DNA of 64,000 nucleotides, from contig JAAELL010000137.1 in NCBI GenBank assembly GCA_024226735.1, positions 1-64,000 on the forward strand, given 5' to 3'. Numbering within the stretch: the first letter of the stretch is position 1; each line of letters starts with the position of its first letter. Both the position numbers and the translations under genes were made by a program. Source of the DNA: a bacterium (GTDB lineage: Bacteria; Planctomycetota; UBA1135; GCA-002686595). The notes beneath the pieces are model-generated. The model searched no databases. It saw only the letters and a program-made list of their open reading frames with translations, and was not told where the DNA came from. Shown here piece after piece: positions 1 to 9,774 of the stretch.

Positions 1-173
1 CAGGCGGCGAGTTCACTGCGGCTCCTGGGCCGCGATTTGACATGGATTGTGGTCATGCCGCTCAGGGTGCCGCCGGGCACAGGGCCTACCAAGGGGACGC
101 TCAGGAGGCCGTCGGACGCTTACATTGGAACGGGGACTACGCTATCGATGGCGGGGGCCGGATTTGAGCACGC

Positions 174-497
174 TTGCCGGAAGGACACCGTGAGCGCGCT
201 CGCGTCGTGCTCGACGTGCAGCGCCACGTGAATCGCCTCGCGCGCGAGATCGCCGCGTCCCGCGCCCACCGCACGGCCGAGACGCACAACGAGAACTATC
301 TCGTGCTGACCGGCCAGGAGGAGTTCACGAACCCGCACACGGGAGAGGTCGAGCTCGACACGAACAACTGGGAGCACCGCTGGGTCACGCCCGATGGCAG
401 CGTGTACCTGACCGACGACGAAGACCGGGACCCGAACGTGCTTCGGGTGGCGAACCGGGACGACTTCCAGCGCTCGCCGGTTCGCAAGCGCCGGTGA
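174..497 (+). pseudogene. C-terminal fragment of an uncharacterised protein
   Basis: The codon use and charged composition look coding, but no full gene is present: the frame is closed by TGA at 165-167, and the first possible start is a TTG at 174 with no ribosome binding site. The C-terminal half carries the pattern LTGQEEFTNPHTGEVE, then EHRWV, then a short acidic stretch, ending PVRKRR. I recall similar tails at the extreme C-terminus of large proteins of unknown function, so this is probably a 3' remnant whose upstream part was lost or lies in another frame. It converges with another 3' remnant 13 bp away. It could be a short real protein, but the lack of a start signal argues against that. 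Confidence 0.45.
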
Positions 498-510
498 CGC
501 GAGCCACTGA

Positions 511-933
511 TCACCGAGGGTCACGAGCCGGAGCCGTGCCCTGTCCGTCGAAGCCGCCATACCGCTGCCGCAGCTTGGCCGTGACAGCCGTGAGGCCAGG
601 AAAGAGCAGCGCACGGTCCACGCCGATCCCCAGCAGGCTGCTCCGAATCCTCGCCCGCTGGCTCCCAGGAATACGAAGGACCTTCAGCGTGCCGGGCCAG
701 AGGTAGTGTGTAGAGGAATAGCGCGTCGGGTGCGCGGTGAAACAACTACGTTGAGCACTGATCCTGGGCACGATGTGTGGCGGGTCGTACCGGTGGATTT
801 CATCGATACCGAAGGGTTCGACTGTCGTGTCCTCCAGCCTTCCGAGGATCCTCGAGCACCATACGGCGCTGTCACACGAAACGCCGGGGTCCTCTACGGC
901 GAAGAACAAGTTCGTAGGCGCCGAGCTGGACAC
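511..933 (-). pseudogene. FRG-domain protein, 3' remnant
   Basis: The translation matches the second half of FRG-domain proteins: the motif FFAVEDPG followed by AVW, then YDPPHIVPRISAQRS with a nearby FTAHP, and a C-terminus with LRIPGSQRARIRSSL, GIGVDRALLFPGL and LRQRYG. The family's N-terminal part (the arginine/glycine-rich start of the domain) is missing, and a TGA closes the frame about 30 codons upstream of the first homologous residue, so the gene is 5'-truncated. FRG proteins are often found in prophages and defence islands, but their biochemical role is not settled. No partner gene is nearby. Confidence 0.6.
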
Positions 934-997
934 CGACCAAGAGGGGACGCCGCCACGCCGACGACGCCCCCTTCATCCAGCATTAGGCGCTACACGC

Positions 998-2515
998 CTA
1001 CAGGATGTAGCCCAGCTCCTGCGCAGGCAGGCCGAGCGTCGTGTAGTTCGGTATCGCCTGATTCATGTCGTTCAACGACAGACCGAGGATCTTGCGCAGC
1101 ATCTCGCCGAAGACAGCGCGGAAGTCGGTCGCCTGACCAACGAACGTCTTCGGGTTCGCGTTCCCGACCGGGCTGCAGCCGAAGTCGCCGTCGTTCGCGG
1201 AGAACATCCCGGGGTACGCACCACTGCCCTGGTTGCCGTTGTAGACCAGGTTGGTCCGCAGGCCCAACTGATCGAACGCCGGCTGTACGCGCGGACCGAC
1301 GGCCCAGACGCAGGTCGCGCCGCCGTGGTCGGTCCCGCCGTTGTCGTTCGCCTCGGAGGTGCGTCCGAACTCGCTGAAGACCACAACGTGCAGACTGGCG
1401 GGCTCGAACATCGGATGGGCGGCCTCGATCCCGACCGTCGTGTTGACGGCGAAGGAGATGGCCTCCAGGAGATCGAACAGCTGGCCGCTCGTGCTGCCCT
1501 GGTTGCTGTGCGTGTCGAACCCGCCCATCTCGATGCCGACGACGCGCACGCTGTCGATCTTGCGCAGGAGCCACATGGCATCCCGCAGGCGGTGGAAGAA
1601 CTCGCGCACGTCGTCGCGGTTCCGCGACAAGCCGGCTACCGTCGGCAGCGGGAAGTTGGGGTTGGTCCCGTGCCCGAACGGGTACAGCGCTCCACCGAGC
1701 GGCACGTAAGGCGCCAGCCCCGAGATCGCGCTCTCGCTCTCGAGCATCTTGAGGCCGACCTTGCGCGAGAACCCGTCGAGCGTGTGCCCCGCCTGGGCAC
1801 CCGAATCGTAGAGCGCACGCAGACCGAACCCGTTGGGCGGCGAAGCCATCGCGCTCTGCCCGCGCAGCTTGTTGTCGATCGTCGCGTTGCCCGTGTCGAG
1901 CGAATAACGCGTCTCCGCATCGTCGGGGAAGCTGAGGATCTGGCGGATGTGGGAGACGATCCGGTCCGGATTGCTGGTCGCGAACAGCTGCTGCAGGTCG
2001 GTCGAGACGCTCGCGGCGCTGAAGCCGCTCAGCGCCATCTGCTGCAGCGTGCGCGTCATCCAGCCCTCTTCGTTGTCGAAGGTGGGCGGCGTCGAGCACT
2101 GCGTGATGCCCGTCTCCCACGTCTGCTGGTCGATGAAGTGCGAGCCCGAGCGAGCCGGGTTGGCGATCGCGTTCAGGAACGCGACGTCGCCGGCATTCAT
2201 CAGCGGCTGCAGTGCGGCCATCCCCGGGTTGAGGCGGAAGAAGGTGTTGCCCGGGATCGGAAGCGTCGAGGCTGTCGGAATGAACGTCGCCTTGCGCAGG
2301 GCCATCGTGTAGCCCGGATCCATGACGGGGATCACGGAGTTGACCGCGTCGTAGCCCCCGCGCAGGTTGATCACGAGCAGCTTGTCGGTCGCGCCCCCTT
2401 GCCCGAATGCTCCGCGCGCGAGGGACGTCCGCGAGAGAGCGCCGAGAAGACCGCCCGCCATGCCGGCCTGGAGCGCCTTGCGGCGACTGAACTTCTTGTC
2501 GTTGTGGTGCGTCAT
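998..2515 (-). CDS. DUF1501 family protein, Tat-exported
   Basis: The 505-residue product starts with a twin-arginine signal (SRRKALQAGMAGGLLGA), followed by the typical DUF1501 opening LLVINLRGGYDAVN and the later conserved motifs FSEFGRTSEANDNGGTDHG and GATCVWAVGP. DUF1501 proteins have an alkaline-phosphatase/sulfatase-like fold and are thought to act outside the cytoplasm, but no reaction is established. I place the start at the ATG at 2515, 9 bases after the stop of the DUF1800 gene. A GTG at 2527 overlapping that stop as GTGA is the alternative and would add four residues. DUF1800-DUF1501 pairs are common in planctomycetes and some proteobacteria, and the two products probably work together. 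The stop codon lies in a small hairpin (984-1000, 6-bp arms). Confidence 0.9.
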   Translation of the reverse strand: MTHHNDKKFSRRKALQAGMAGGLLGALSRTSLARGAFGQGGATDKLLVINLRGGYDAVNSVIPVMDPGYTMALRKATFIPTASTLPIPGNTFFRLNPGMAALQPLMNAGDVAFLNAIANPARSGSHFIDQQTWETGITQCSTPPTFDNEEGWMTRTLQQMALSGFSAASVSTDLQQLFATSNPDRIVSHIRQILSFPDDAETRYSLDTGNATIDNKLRGQSAMASPPNGFGLRALYDSGAQAGHTLDGFSRKVGLKMLESESAISGLAPYVPLGGALYPFGHGTNPNFPLPTVAGLSRNRDDVREFFHRLRDAMWLLRKIDSVRVVGIEMGGFDTHSNQGSTSGQLFDLLEAISFAVNTTVGIEAAHPMFEPASLHVVVFSEFGRTSEANDNGGTDHGGATCVWAVGPRVQPAFDQLGLRTNLVYNGNQGSGAYPGMFSANDGDFGCSPVGNANPKTFVGQATDFRAVFGEMLRKILGLSLNDMNQAIPNYTTLGLPAQELGYIL

Positions 2516-2523
2516 CGGTGGTC

Positions 2524-4392
2524 TCACTTGTGCTGGTTGAGGGTGTGGCAGAGGCCCTTGGTGATGCCCGAGGTCAGACGCGGAATGAACCCGGCCAGTC
2601 CGGCGGCGAACTCGAGCGCCAGCGTCGTCGGTGTCAGCACGCCGTTCAGATCGGTCCGCAAGAAGTTCCAGATGTGGCCCCAGTCGGCTCCGGTCTGCCT
2701 GTTGTTCCAGGCCACGAGCGCGAAGAAGTTCGTGATGCTCGTCTCGTCGGCGAAGTTCACGACCGGCCCCAGGGTCCCGAGGTAGTCGTAGCCGAGGCTC
2801 AGCTCACCGGTCGTCGGGTGCTCGAGGAACGGGAACGGCGTCTGCGCCGTGCCGAGCGTGAAGTGCGAGTACAGCTCCTGCTTGAACCGCGTCGAGCCGA
2901 GGAACTTCAGGGTCGTGTGCAGCTTGAAGCTGTCGGTCGTCGGCCCGTCGGGCGTGGGGAAGTGGAAGTCCTTGTGTTCGACCCGCTCCTTCATCTCCCG
3001 CACGTGCGACATGCGCGTGAGCGTCGTCGCCTGCGTGCCGTCGAACGCGCGTCCTTCCATCAACGCGACGGCCTGACCCATGACCTCGATCGGCCGTCGC
3101 GCGAGGCCGAAACGGATCGTCGTATCGGTGCGGAACTGCGGCGACGTCAACAGGACCGCCAGCACGTTGGAGATGTTGCCACCCTGGTTGCCCCACACGC
3201 TGACGCACTGGAAGATCAACGGATCGGCCGGCGGCGGCTCGACCTCGGAGATGAAGAGCCTGTACAGCTTGCGCGAGATGAACTCCGCGGTCGCCGGGCT
3301 GTTGGCCATGTGCATCAGCAGCGCATCGCCCTCGCTGGTCGTGTTCGGATCCTCGAGCGCCGAGAATACGCCGACGAGCGGGTTCGTGAACGTCTGCGCG
3401 AACATCGTGTTGGTGACCGGGGGAGAGCTCGCGAAGTGCCCGCCCGTCGGCAAACCGCCCGTAAACACGGTGGGCTTGAAGAGGAACTGAATGTCCGGCA
3501 TCGCCGGGTTCAGGGAGGCGTCCTGGATCGACCAGCCGGAGAAGATCCGCGACGCGGCCAGCACGTCCTGGAAGAAGTAGTTGGGAAGGAAGATGAACCC
3601 ACCCGGTCCGACCCACGATCCCTGCGGGCTGCAGGTGTGCAGCTCGAGGAACTCGCGTCCGTAGTTCTGATCGGGCGTCGGGGCCTCGCTCGTGACACCG
3701 TTCAGGTACACGAGCATCGACGGGTGCTTGGCGTTGTAGTTCAGAAGGTCGAAGAACGTCCCCGTCGCGTTGGCGCGGAAGTGGTCGTTCTGCTCCCAGT
3801 AGAAGTACGTCGCGTAGCGGTGCGCGATCGCATCGATCTGCACTTGCGAGCCGAACGCGTACGGCGCCTGCCCGAACATGTTGCGGAAGAACCCGAACAG
3901 GCTCCTGTAGTTCGAGTTGAACAGGTCCTGGAAGAACTCCGTCAGCCGCTCGCGCAGTGGGAACGCCGAGAAGAGCTTGTAGGTGATGTTGATCTCCGAC
4001 AGCTGCTCGATCGTCAGAGTGCTGCCGAACTGCGTGATCGGCGGAGCCGCTGACCACCCGACGATCGCTTCGCCGGTTACGGGATTGATCGGAATGGGGT
4101 AGCCCTGGAGGATGTTGTTCGCCTCCGCGTTCTCGGGGATCGGCAGACCGGTCGTCTGGCTGATCCCCGTGATCTGTTCCGTGAGGAAGTCGTTGATCTG
4201 CTGGTCCTGCGTCCGCGTCGCCGTCGGGAGCAGCGGACCGTAGTCACCGAGGCCGAGGCCGTAGGTCACGCGGCGCCCGACGTGTCCTGCCAGCTCGAGC
4301 TCCGGCTGCGTGAACTGTGCTGGTGCGGTCGCGGAGAGAGCGAGCAGCAGCAGCCCGAACGGCGCCACCCTGCTGTGGAAGCGATGTCTCAT
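2524..4392 (-). CDS. DUF1800 family protein, secreted
   Basis: The product has 622 residues with a Sec-type signal peptide (RVAPFGLLLLALSATAPAQ) and then DUF1800 features: an early HVGRRVTYGLG segment, the NYGREFLELHT motif around residue 245, and LMHMANSPATAEFISRKLYRLF about 100 residues further on. The function of DUF1800 is unknown. It is consistently encoded just upstream of DUF1501, as here, and its stop overlaps or nearly touches the DUF1501 start, which indicates translational coupling. Several long inserts rich in Pro and Thr make it longer than the shortest family members. The start is the ATG at 4392; the next ATG would remove the signal peptide. Confidence 0.88.
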   Translation of the reverse strand: MRHRFHSRVAPFGLLLLALSATAPAQFTQPELELAGHVGRRVTYGLGLGDYGPLLPTATRTQDQQINDFLTEQITGISQTTGLPIPENAEANNILQGYPIPINPVTGEAIVGWSAAPPITQFGSTLTIEQLSEINITYKLFSAFPLRERLTEFFQDLFNSNYRSLFGFFRNMFGQAPYAFGSQVQIDAIAHRYATYFYWEQNDHFRANATGTFFDLLNYNAKHPSMLVYLNGVTSEAPTPDQNYGREFLELHTCSPQGSWVGPGGFIFLPNYFFQDVLAASRIFSGWSIQDASLNPAMPDIQFLFKPTVFTGGLPTGGHFASSPPVTNTMFAQTFTNPLVGVFSALEDPNTTSEGDALLMHMANSPATAEFISRKLYRLFISEVEPPPADPLIFQCVSVWGNQGGNISNVLAVLLTSPQFRTDTTIRFGLARRPIEVMGQAVALMEGRAFDGTQATTLTRMSHVREMKERVEHKDFHFPTPDGPTTDSFKLHTTLKFLGSTRFKQELYSHFTLGTAQTPFPFLEHPTTGELSLGYDYLGTLGPVVNFADETSITNFFALVAWNNRQTGADWGHIWNFLRTDLNGVLTPTTLALEFAAGLAGFIPRLTSGITKGLCHTLNQHK

Positions 4393-4645
4393 GTGTGCCT
4401 ACCTCATCGAGAATCACGGGTTGGATGGACAGGCTCCCACCGCTACGGCTCGCGCGAATGCATCGGCGAGCGCATGCGTGAGGACGGTGCGGGCCTGGCG
4501 AAGCTGTGGGCTGAGCCTCGTTGGAGGCTCCTCTACCTTCTTTGGGCGGCACCGGTGGGCGGGCAGTTCAAGGAAACCCCTGTCTTTGTCGGAGTCGTGC
4601 TCCAATGCCGGAGGTGAGTTCCCACACCTCAAGGAGGAAAGTTTG

Positions 4646-5686
4646 ATGAAGACAAAGCTCCCGTTCGGAGCGTGCGCCGCATTCGCGCTCGCTATGACAA
4701 CCGCAGACGCCCAGGTGACCCTGACTTCGCAGATGCGGCGTGTACGGGCCGTCGCCCACATCGACGATCTCGTGAACTTCGACTCGGATGCCGAAGTCGA
4801 TTGGGCGCCCGGGTTCGGGCCATTCTCGAGCCCGGTCGCGGCCACGGCATCGATCGTCGGCGGCGACACGACCGTCGGCGGATTCCAGGACTCGACGATC
4901 AGCACCAGCGCATTCCGCGCCGAAGGCAGCACGTTCGGCAGCTCGAACATCACGGGCGACCTCGTCCTGGCCGACGCGACGAGCGCTTCGATCTACGAGG
5001 TGCAGTTCTCCGTCGCGAACCCCGTCGCGTACGACTTCGTCGGTGCGCTCTCCGCGAGTGACAGCGGGAGCGTCAGCGTCTCCGTGCGGACGGCGGCCGG
5101 TGACTTCCTGTTCGGCGCGGCTGCGATCACCAACGAGCAGGCGGACGTCGACCTGTTCGGGACCCTCCCGTCGGGCGACTACGTCTATCTGATCCGCGCG
5201 TTCTCGAGCATCTATGCGACGGCCTTCAGCCCCGACTTCTCCTTCAGCGACTACTGCCTCAGCTTCGAGCTGCGTGACGAGCTCGGCACGCGCTTCTGCT
5301 CGGCGGTTCCGAACTCGACGGGCATGGCCGGACGCATGAGCGTCAGCGGCTCGGCCGTCGTGGCGGACGACCACCTCATCCTCCAGGCCACCGACCTACC
5401 CACGGTTTCGAACAACGGCTACTTCCTGATGGGAACCGGGATGGGAATGACCGTCCCTCCCGGCAGCGCGGGCCCGATCTGCCTCGCGGGGAACATCCTG
5501 CGCATCTTCCCGCCCCTGTTGGATACGGCGGACCTGCCCGGCGGCTTCCAGCTCGAGGCCGGCACGGGAGGACCCATCACCGGCGCGATCACGGCGGGCA
5601 GCACATGGAACTTCCAGGCCTGGCACCGCGACGCGAGCGCGGGAGCGTCCAATTTCACGGACGCCGTCAGCGTGACCTTCCTGTGA
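4646..5686 (+). CDS. secreted protein with lineage-specific C-terminal module
   Basis: The protein has 346 residues. The start is fixed by a strong ribosome binding site, AAGGAGG at 4631-4637, and a signal peptide (MKTKLPFGACAAFALAMTTADA) follows immediately. Residues 25-215 form an uncharacterised all-beta-looking domain rich in Ser, Asp and Gly. The last 130 residues begin FCSAVPNSTG and end WNFQAWHRD...NFTDAVSVTF at the extreme C-terminus. This ending is shared with three other loci in the window (12552-13586, 14529-14888 and 30880-33813), so it is a mobile C-terminal module. An inverted repeat (GAGGTG/CACCTC, 4612-4631) sits directly in front of the ribosome binding site and could affect translation. 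No enzymatic motif is visible. Confidence 0.8.
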   Translation: MKTKLPFGACAAFALAMTTADAQVTLTSQMRRVRAVAHIDDLVNFDSDAEVDWAPGFGPFSSPVAATASIVGGDTTVGGFQDSTISTSAFRAEGSTFGSSNITGDLVLADATSASIYEVQFSVANPVAYDFVGALSASDSGSVSVSVRTAAGDFLFGAAAITNEQADVDLFGTLPSGDYVYLIRAFSSIYATAFSPDFSFSDYCLSFELRDELGTRFCSAVPNSTGMAGRMSVSGSAVVADDHLILQATDLPTVSNNGYFLMGTGMGMTVPPGSAGPICLAGNILRIFPPLLDTADLPGGFQLEAGTGGPITGAITAGSTWNFQAWHRDASAGASNFTDAVSVTFL

Positions 5687-5818
5687 CGCAGAAGGACCTG
5701 CCGGACGACCGAGTCTGACCCTGACGCAGGCTGGTCAGAGCTGGCCGGGCACATCGCCGCCCTCAAGACCGCCGTCTCGCCGGAGAGTTGGAGCCCCTGA
5801 ATGTAGAGTGTTGCCACG

Positions 5819-8683
5819 ATGCGACAGACTCTGCTCCTGGCCCTGCTCCTGACCACGAACGCCTTCGCCCAAACGGGCGACAGCTTCGTCCCCCTCTTCA
5901 ACGGCACCGACCTCTCCGGCTGGACGCCCGTCAACACGGCGCCCTCCACCTGGGCGGTGAACGACGGCATGCTGCACTGCACCGGCAAGCCGACCGGCGA
6001 GCTGCGCACGACGCGCATGTACCAGAACTTCGTGCTCGAGCTCGAGTGGCGGCACCTGAAGCCAGCCGGCAACGCGGGCATCTTCGTCTGGGCCGACGAC
6101 ATCACCGCGCGCGGCGTGCCGTTCCACAGGAGCATCGAGGTGCAGGTCCTCGACCACGCGTACGGCAACACGCGCAGCTACACGACCCACGGTGACATCT
6201 TCCCGATCCACGGTGCGACGATGACGCCGGTCAACGGCCGCGGTGGTAGTCGCGCGTTTCCGACCGCGGAGCGCTCGAAGCCCAGCCCGGAGTGGAACCA
6301 CTACCGCATCACGTGCCAGGACGGTGCCATCACGCTGGCCGTCAACGGCGAAGTCGTGACGCGCGGCACCGATTGCTCCCCGCGCAAGGGCTACATCTGC
6401 ATCGAGTCCGAGGGCGGCGAGGTCGACTACCGCAACATCCGCATCCGGGAGCTACCCGACACGCCGATCGCACCGGAACACGTCGCGATGGCGGCGCGCG
6501 GCTTCGAGAGTCTCTACAGCGGCGTCGACCTCGCCGGCCTCGTCGCCGAGGGCGACTGGACCGCCCGCGACTGGGTCCTGCGGCACACCGGCGAGGAGCG
6601 CGGCACGATCGCCACCGAGCGTGCGTACGAGCACTTCGCGTTCGTCCTGGACGTGCGTCGGCGGGAGAGCGCAGGCGCGGCGCAGCTGCTCTTGCGCGGC
6701 GACCCGAACGGTGCCGTCGACCTGGGCTCGGGAGGCGACTGGGGCGATGGCTGGCACCGGCTCGAGGGCGAGCTGCGCGGCGACCGCCTCACGCTGCATC
6801 TCGACGGCGAACGGATCGTGCGGCGCAAGAAGCTCGAAGAGCTACCGGCCCGCGGCCCACTCATCCTCGAAGCCGCGGGCGACATCGATTTCGCGAGCTT
6901 CTACGTACGGCCGGTCACCGGCGTGCAGAGCCCGACGGTGCTCGAGATCCCCGACGTGCACCGCGACGAGGTGATCTGCTTCGCGCTCTACACGGTGCAC
7001 GAGAGGACGCTGAAGATGACGGCGCAACTCTACCCGCTCCTCGCGGGGGATGAGCGCGTCGTGAACCTCGAGCTCTTCGAGGACGGTGCCTGGCGTTCAG
7101 TCGCGAGCGCGCCCGTCGTCGAACGTGGCTGGACGGCGACGTTCCGCATCGACGAGTGGAACGACGGGCGCGACGTTCCCTACCGCCTGCGCCATGGCCC
7201 GCGCGCGGCGTACAGCGGGACGGTGCGGCGCAACCCACGGGACAAGAACGAGGTCGTCGTGTGCGGCTTCACGGGAAACTCGATCCACCCCTCGCACGGC
7301 GGCGACATCCCCAGGAACGACCTGGTCGCGAACGTCCAGCGCCTCGACGCCGACGTGCTGTTCTTCTCGGGCGACCAGGTGTACGACCACAACCGTCACC
7401 TCGCGGCGTGGCTGAAGTTCGGACGCGACTTCGGCGAGATCATCAAGGACCGCCCGACGATCACGATCCCCGACGACCACGATGTCGGGCAGGCCAACCT
7501 GTGGGGGCATGGCGGCAAGAAATCCAAGGTGGGTGCCGGCCACGACGGCGGCTACTTCAAGCCCGTCGCGTACGTGCAGGAGGTCGAGCGCGCCCAGACG
7601 AGCCACCTGCCGGATCCCTTCGATCCTACGCCGATCGAGCGCGGCATCGGCGTGTACTACACCGACCTCGTGTGGGGCGGGATCAGCTTCGCGATCCTCG
7701 AGGACCGCAAGTTCAAGACCGGGCCCTCGGAGCTCATCCCCAAGCAAGGGCCGCGGCCCGACCACATCAGGAACCCCGAGTACGATCCGGCCAGCATCGA
7801 CGTGCCCGAGGCGCGGCTCCTGGGCGAACGCCAGCTCGAGTTCCTCGACCACTGGGCGCGCGACTGGGCGGACGCGCAGATGAAGGTCGCGCTGTCGCAG
7901 ACGATCTTCTGCGGCGGCGCGCACATCCACGGCAAGCTCGACGGCCGGCTGCACGCCGACCTCGACAGCAACGGCTGGCCGCAGACCGGCCGCAACAAGG
8001 CGATCGCCGCCCTGCGCCGCGCGCACGCCGTGCACTTCGCTGGCGACCAGCACCTCGCGACGATCTTCCACCACGGAGTCGAGGACTTCAGCGACGCGAT
8101 CTACTCGTTCTGCGTGCCTTCGATCGCCAACCTCTACCTGCGCTGGTGGTCGCCGCTGGAGCCGGGAGGCGGGCGCGCGCCCGGTCAGCCCGAGATCCTG
8201 GGCGAGCACCTCGACGGCTTCGGCAACAGGGTCACCGCGTGGGCCGTCGCCAACCCCGAGCCGGGCCGCAACAAGGGCGACGCGCTGACGACACGCGCCG
8301 CCGGCTTCGGCGTCCTGCGACTCGACAAGAAGGAGCGCACGATCACGATGGAGTGTTGGCCGCGCAGCGTCGACGTGTCGGACCCCGAAGCTCGGCCCTA
8401 CCCGGGCTGGCCGAAGACGATCCACCAGCTCGACAACGACGGGCGCCACGCCGTGGCCTGGCTCCCCGAGCTCGTCACCGGCGAGTCCGACGCCGTGGTC
8501 GAGGTGATCGAGGAGTCGAGCGGTGAGCTGGTCTACGCCTTGCGCACCTCGGGCGAACGCTTTCGGCCGAAGGTCTACGCCGCGGGGACGTACACGATCC
8601 ACGTCGGAGAAGGTGAGGGGCGACGCACGTTCGAGGGCGTCGCCGCCGGTCCCGAGGACGACCGGGTGCTCACGGTCGACTGA
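5819..8683 (+). CDS. DUF1080-PhoD-like phosphatase fusion, secreted
   Basis: The product has 954 residues and a signal peptide (MRQTLLLALLLTTNAFAQ). Residues 20-215 are a DUF1080 (3-keto-disaccharide hydrolase) domain, opening FVPLFNGTDLSGWTP and including GNAGIFVWADD. Residues 225-370 look like a second, more diverged concanavalin-type domain. From about residue 380 the protein is a PhoD-like metallophosphatase, with the motifs FSGDQVYDHN, ITIPDDHDVGQ, GGAHIHGK and HFAGDQHLATIFHHG supplying likely metal ligands. The expected role is hydrolysis of phosphoesters outside the cytoplasm, with the N-terminal domains perhaps binding glycan, so a phosphorylated polysaccharide is a plausible but unproven substrate. 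Known PhoD enzymes are usually about half this length. The gene converges with a broken S41 peptidase 6 bp downstream. Confidence 0.85.
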   Translation: MRQTLLLALLLTTNAFAQTGDSFVPLFNGTDLSGWTPVNTAPSTWAVNDGMLHCTGKPTGELRTTRMYQNFVLELEWRHLKPAGNAGIFVWADDITARGVPFHRSIEVQVLDHAYGNTRSYTTHGDIFPIHGATMTPVNGRGGSRAFPTAERSKPSPEWNHYRITCQDGAITLAVNGEVVTRGTDCSPRKGYICIESEGGEVDYRNIRIRELPDTPIAPEHVAMAARGFESLYSGVDLAGLVAEGDWTARDWVLRHTGEERGTIATERAYEHFAFVLDVRRRESAGAAQLLLRGDPNGAVDLGSGGDWGDGWHRLEGELRGDRLTLHLDGERIVRRKKLEELPARGPLILEAAGDIDFASFYVRPVTGVQSPTVLEIPDVHRDEVICFALYTVHERTLKMTAQLYPLLAGDERVVNLELFEDGAWRSVASAPVVERGWTATFRIDEWNDGRDVPYRLRHGPRAAYSGTVRRNPRDKNEVVVCGFTGNSIHPSHGGDIPRNDLVANVQRLDADVLFFSGDQVYDHNRHLAAWLKFGRDFGEIIKDRPTITIPDDHDVGQANLWGHGGKKSKVGAGHDGGYFKPVAYVQEVERAQTSHLPDPFDPTPIERGIGVYYTDLVWGGISFAILEDRKFKTGPSELIPKQGPRPDHIRNPEYDPASIDVPEARLLGERQLEFLDHWARDWADAQMKVALSQTIFCGGAHIHGKLDGRLHADLDSNGWPQTGRNKAIAALRRAHAVHFAGDQHLATIFHHGVEDFSDAIYSFCVPSIANLYLRWWSPLEPGGGRAPGQPEILGEHLDGFGNRVTAWAVANPEPGRNKGDALTTRAAGFGVLRLDKKERTITMECWPRSVDVSDPEARPYPGWPKTIHQLDNDGRHAVAWLPELVTGESDAVVEVIEESSGELVYALRTSGERFRPKVYAAGTYTIHVGEGEGRRTFEGVAAGPEDDRVLTVD

Positions 8684-8689
8684 CGGGTC

Positions 8690-9612
8690 TCACTTCACGG
8701 CTTCGATCGCGCGCTCCAGCAACAGGTCGCGCCCTTCGACGACCGCCGCGCGCGTGCGCGCGACCGGGATCGTCGGAAGGATCCCGACGCCGTGGTGCTG
8801 GCTCCCGTCGTGCTTCTCGACGCGCATCCCCGTCCACGAGACGCTGTAGCCGCCGGGCAGCACGAACGGGTTGACGTTGCCGTTCGTGCCCGCCGACGAT
8901 CGCGCCGAGCTCATAGTGCTCGACGATGCCCATGCACGTCTCGGCGTAGCTGATCGCGCCGCCGTAGGTGATGAAGGCTCGCTTGGCCGCGATGTGCGGC
9001 TCCGCCGGCTCGATTTGCCAGTTGCTGTCGTGGTACTCGAGGTCGCGCGTGTCGGGCCGGTCGACGCGCGGCACGCGCCAGCGCGCACTGCTGACCGTCT
9101 CCTGAATGAGGTGCGGGAAGAACGAGTGCGAGCTCAACTTGCGCGGGTAGCCGCGCATGTCGAACACGACGCCCTCGGCGTCAGTGAGGTCTCCGAGCGC
9201 CGCCTGGAACTCGTCCGTGGTGACGCGGTCGAGATCGACGTACCAGATGCCCGGCTCGAGCTCCGCGATGACGTCCGGCTCGGGCTCATGGATCGGAGCC
9301 CTCGATACGACGTAGCTCATCTGCAGCTCGCGTGTCTCGTCCGAGGCGGGATTGGAGAACTCGATCTTCGCCGTAGCGCCGGGCGTGCCGCGCAGAACGC
9401 GATCCACGCTGCGGTAGCGACGCCACTGCGCGGTCGCACCCGAGATCATGGCCTCTTCCTGCTCGAGGCGCTTCTGGGCCGGGACGCCATCGATCGCGAC
9501 GATCTCGTCCCCAGGCTCGAGCTCGTCCGCTGCATCCGCCACCGCCATCACGATGAGCTTGCCTTCGATCCAGTCGACGAGGAACGGCAGCCGCGCCTGC
9601 GCGCGATCACTC
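8690..9612 (-). pseudogene. S41-type peptidase, 5'-truncated and frameshifted
   Basis: Homology begins abruptly near RLPFLVDWIEGK with no start codon, then passes through a PDZ-like segment (LEPGDEIVAIDGVPA), ISGATAQWRR and a peptidase domain with WYVDLDRVT, GVVFDMRGYPR and ITYGGAISYAE. In intact relatives the last segment carries the catalytic Ser region. After GAIVGG one extra base near 8888 shifts the frame, and the continuation (NVNPFVLPGG, GILPTIPVARTRA) is read in a second frame to the stop at 8690. With both the N-terminal half and the reading frame lost, it should be inactive. If only the frameshift were present, a sequencing error would be possible; the missing 5' part makes decay more likely. 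Confidence 0.75.
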
Positions 9613-9670
9613 TTGGGGAACGTACACCTCGGCCGGTTCTTTCCGTGATCTGCAAGTTCCCTCCCGACCG

Positions 9671-9693
9671 ATCGATAATGCGCACTTATCGAT
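9671..9693. repeat. perfect inverted repeat upstream of the VIT/VWA gene
   Basis: ATCGATAA and TTATCGAT, separated by 7 bases, form a perfect dyad between the broken peptidase and the VIT/VWA gene. A second short dyad, CCAAT-CCC-ATTGG, follows at 9713-9723. These could be an operator for the VIT/rhombosortase pair or a scar of the event that truncated the peptidase. There is no T-run to suggest a terminator. Confidence 0.4.
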
Positions 9694-9774
9694 GGGTTCG
9701 TCGATAGTTCGCCAATCCCATTGGGTGCTCAGCGTTTCCTTGTCAGACGAATGACCGTCACAAAGGAGACCACG

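Noticed and set aside
773-2785. Long open frame (670 codons) on the plus strand
   Set aside because: It lies opposite the DUF1501 gene, has Arg/Val/Glu-rich shadow composition and no family features; long antisense frames are expected at this GC content.
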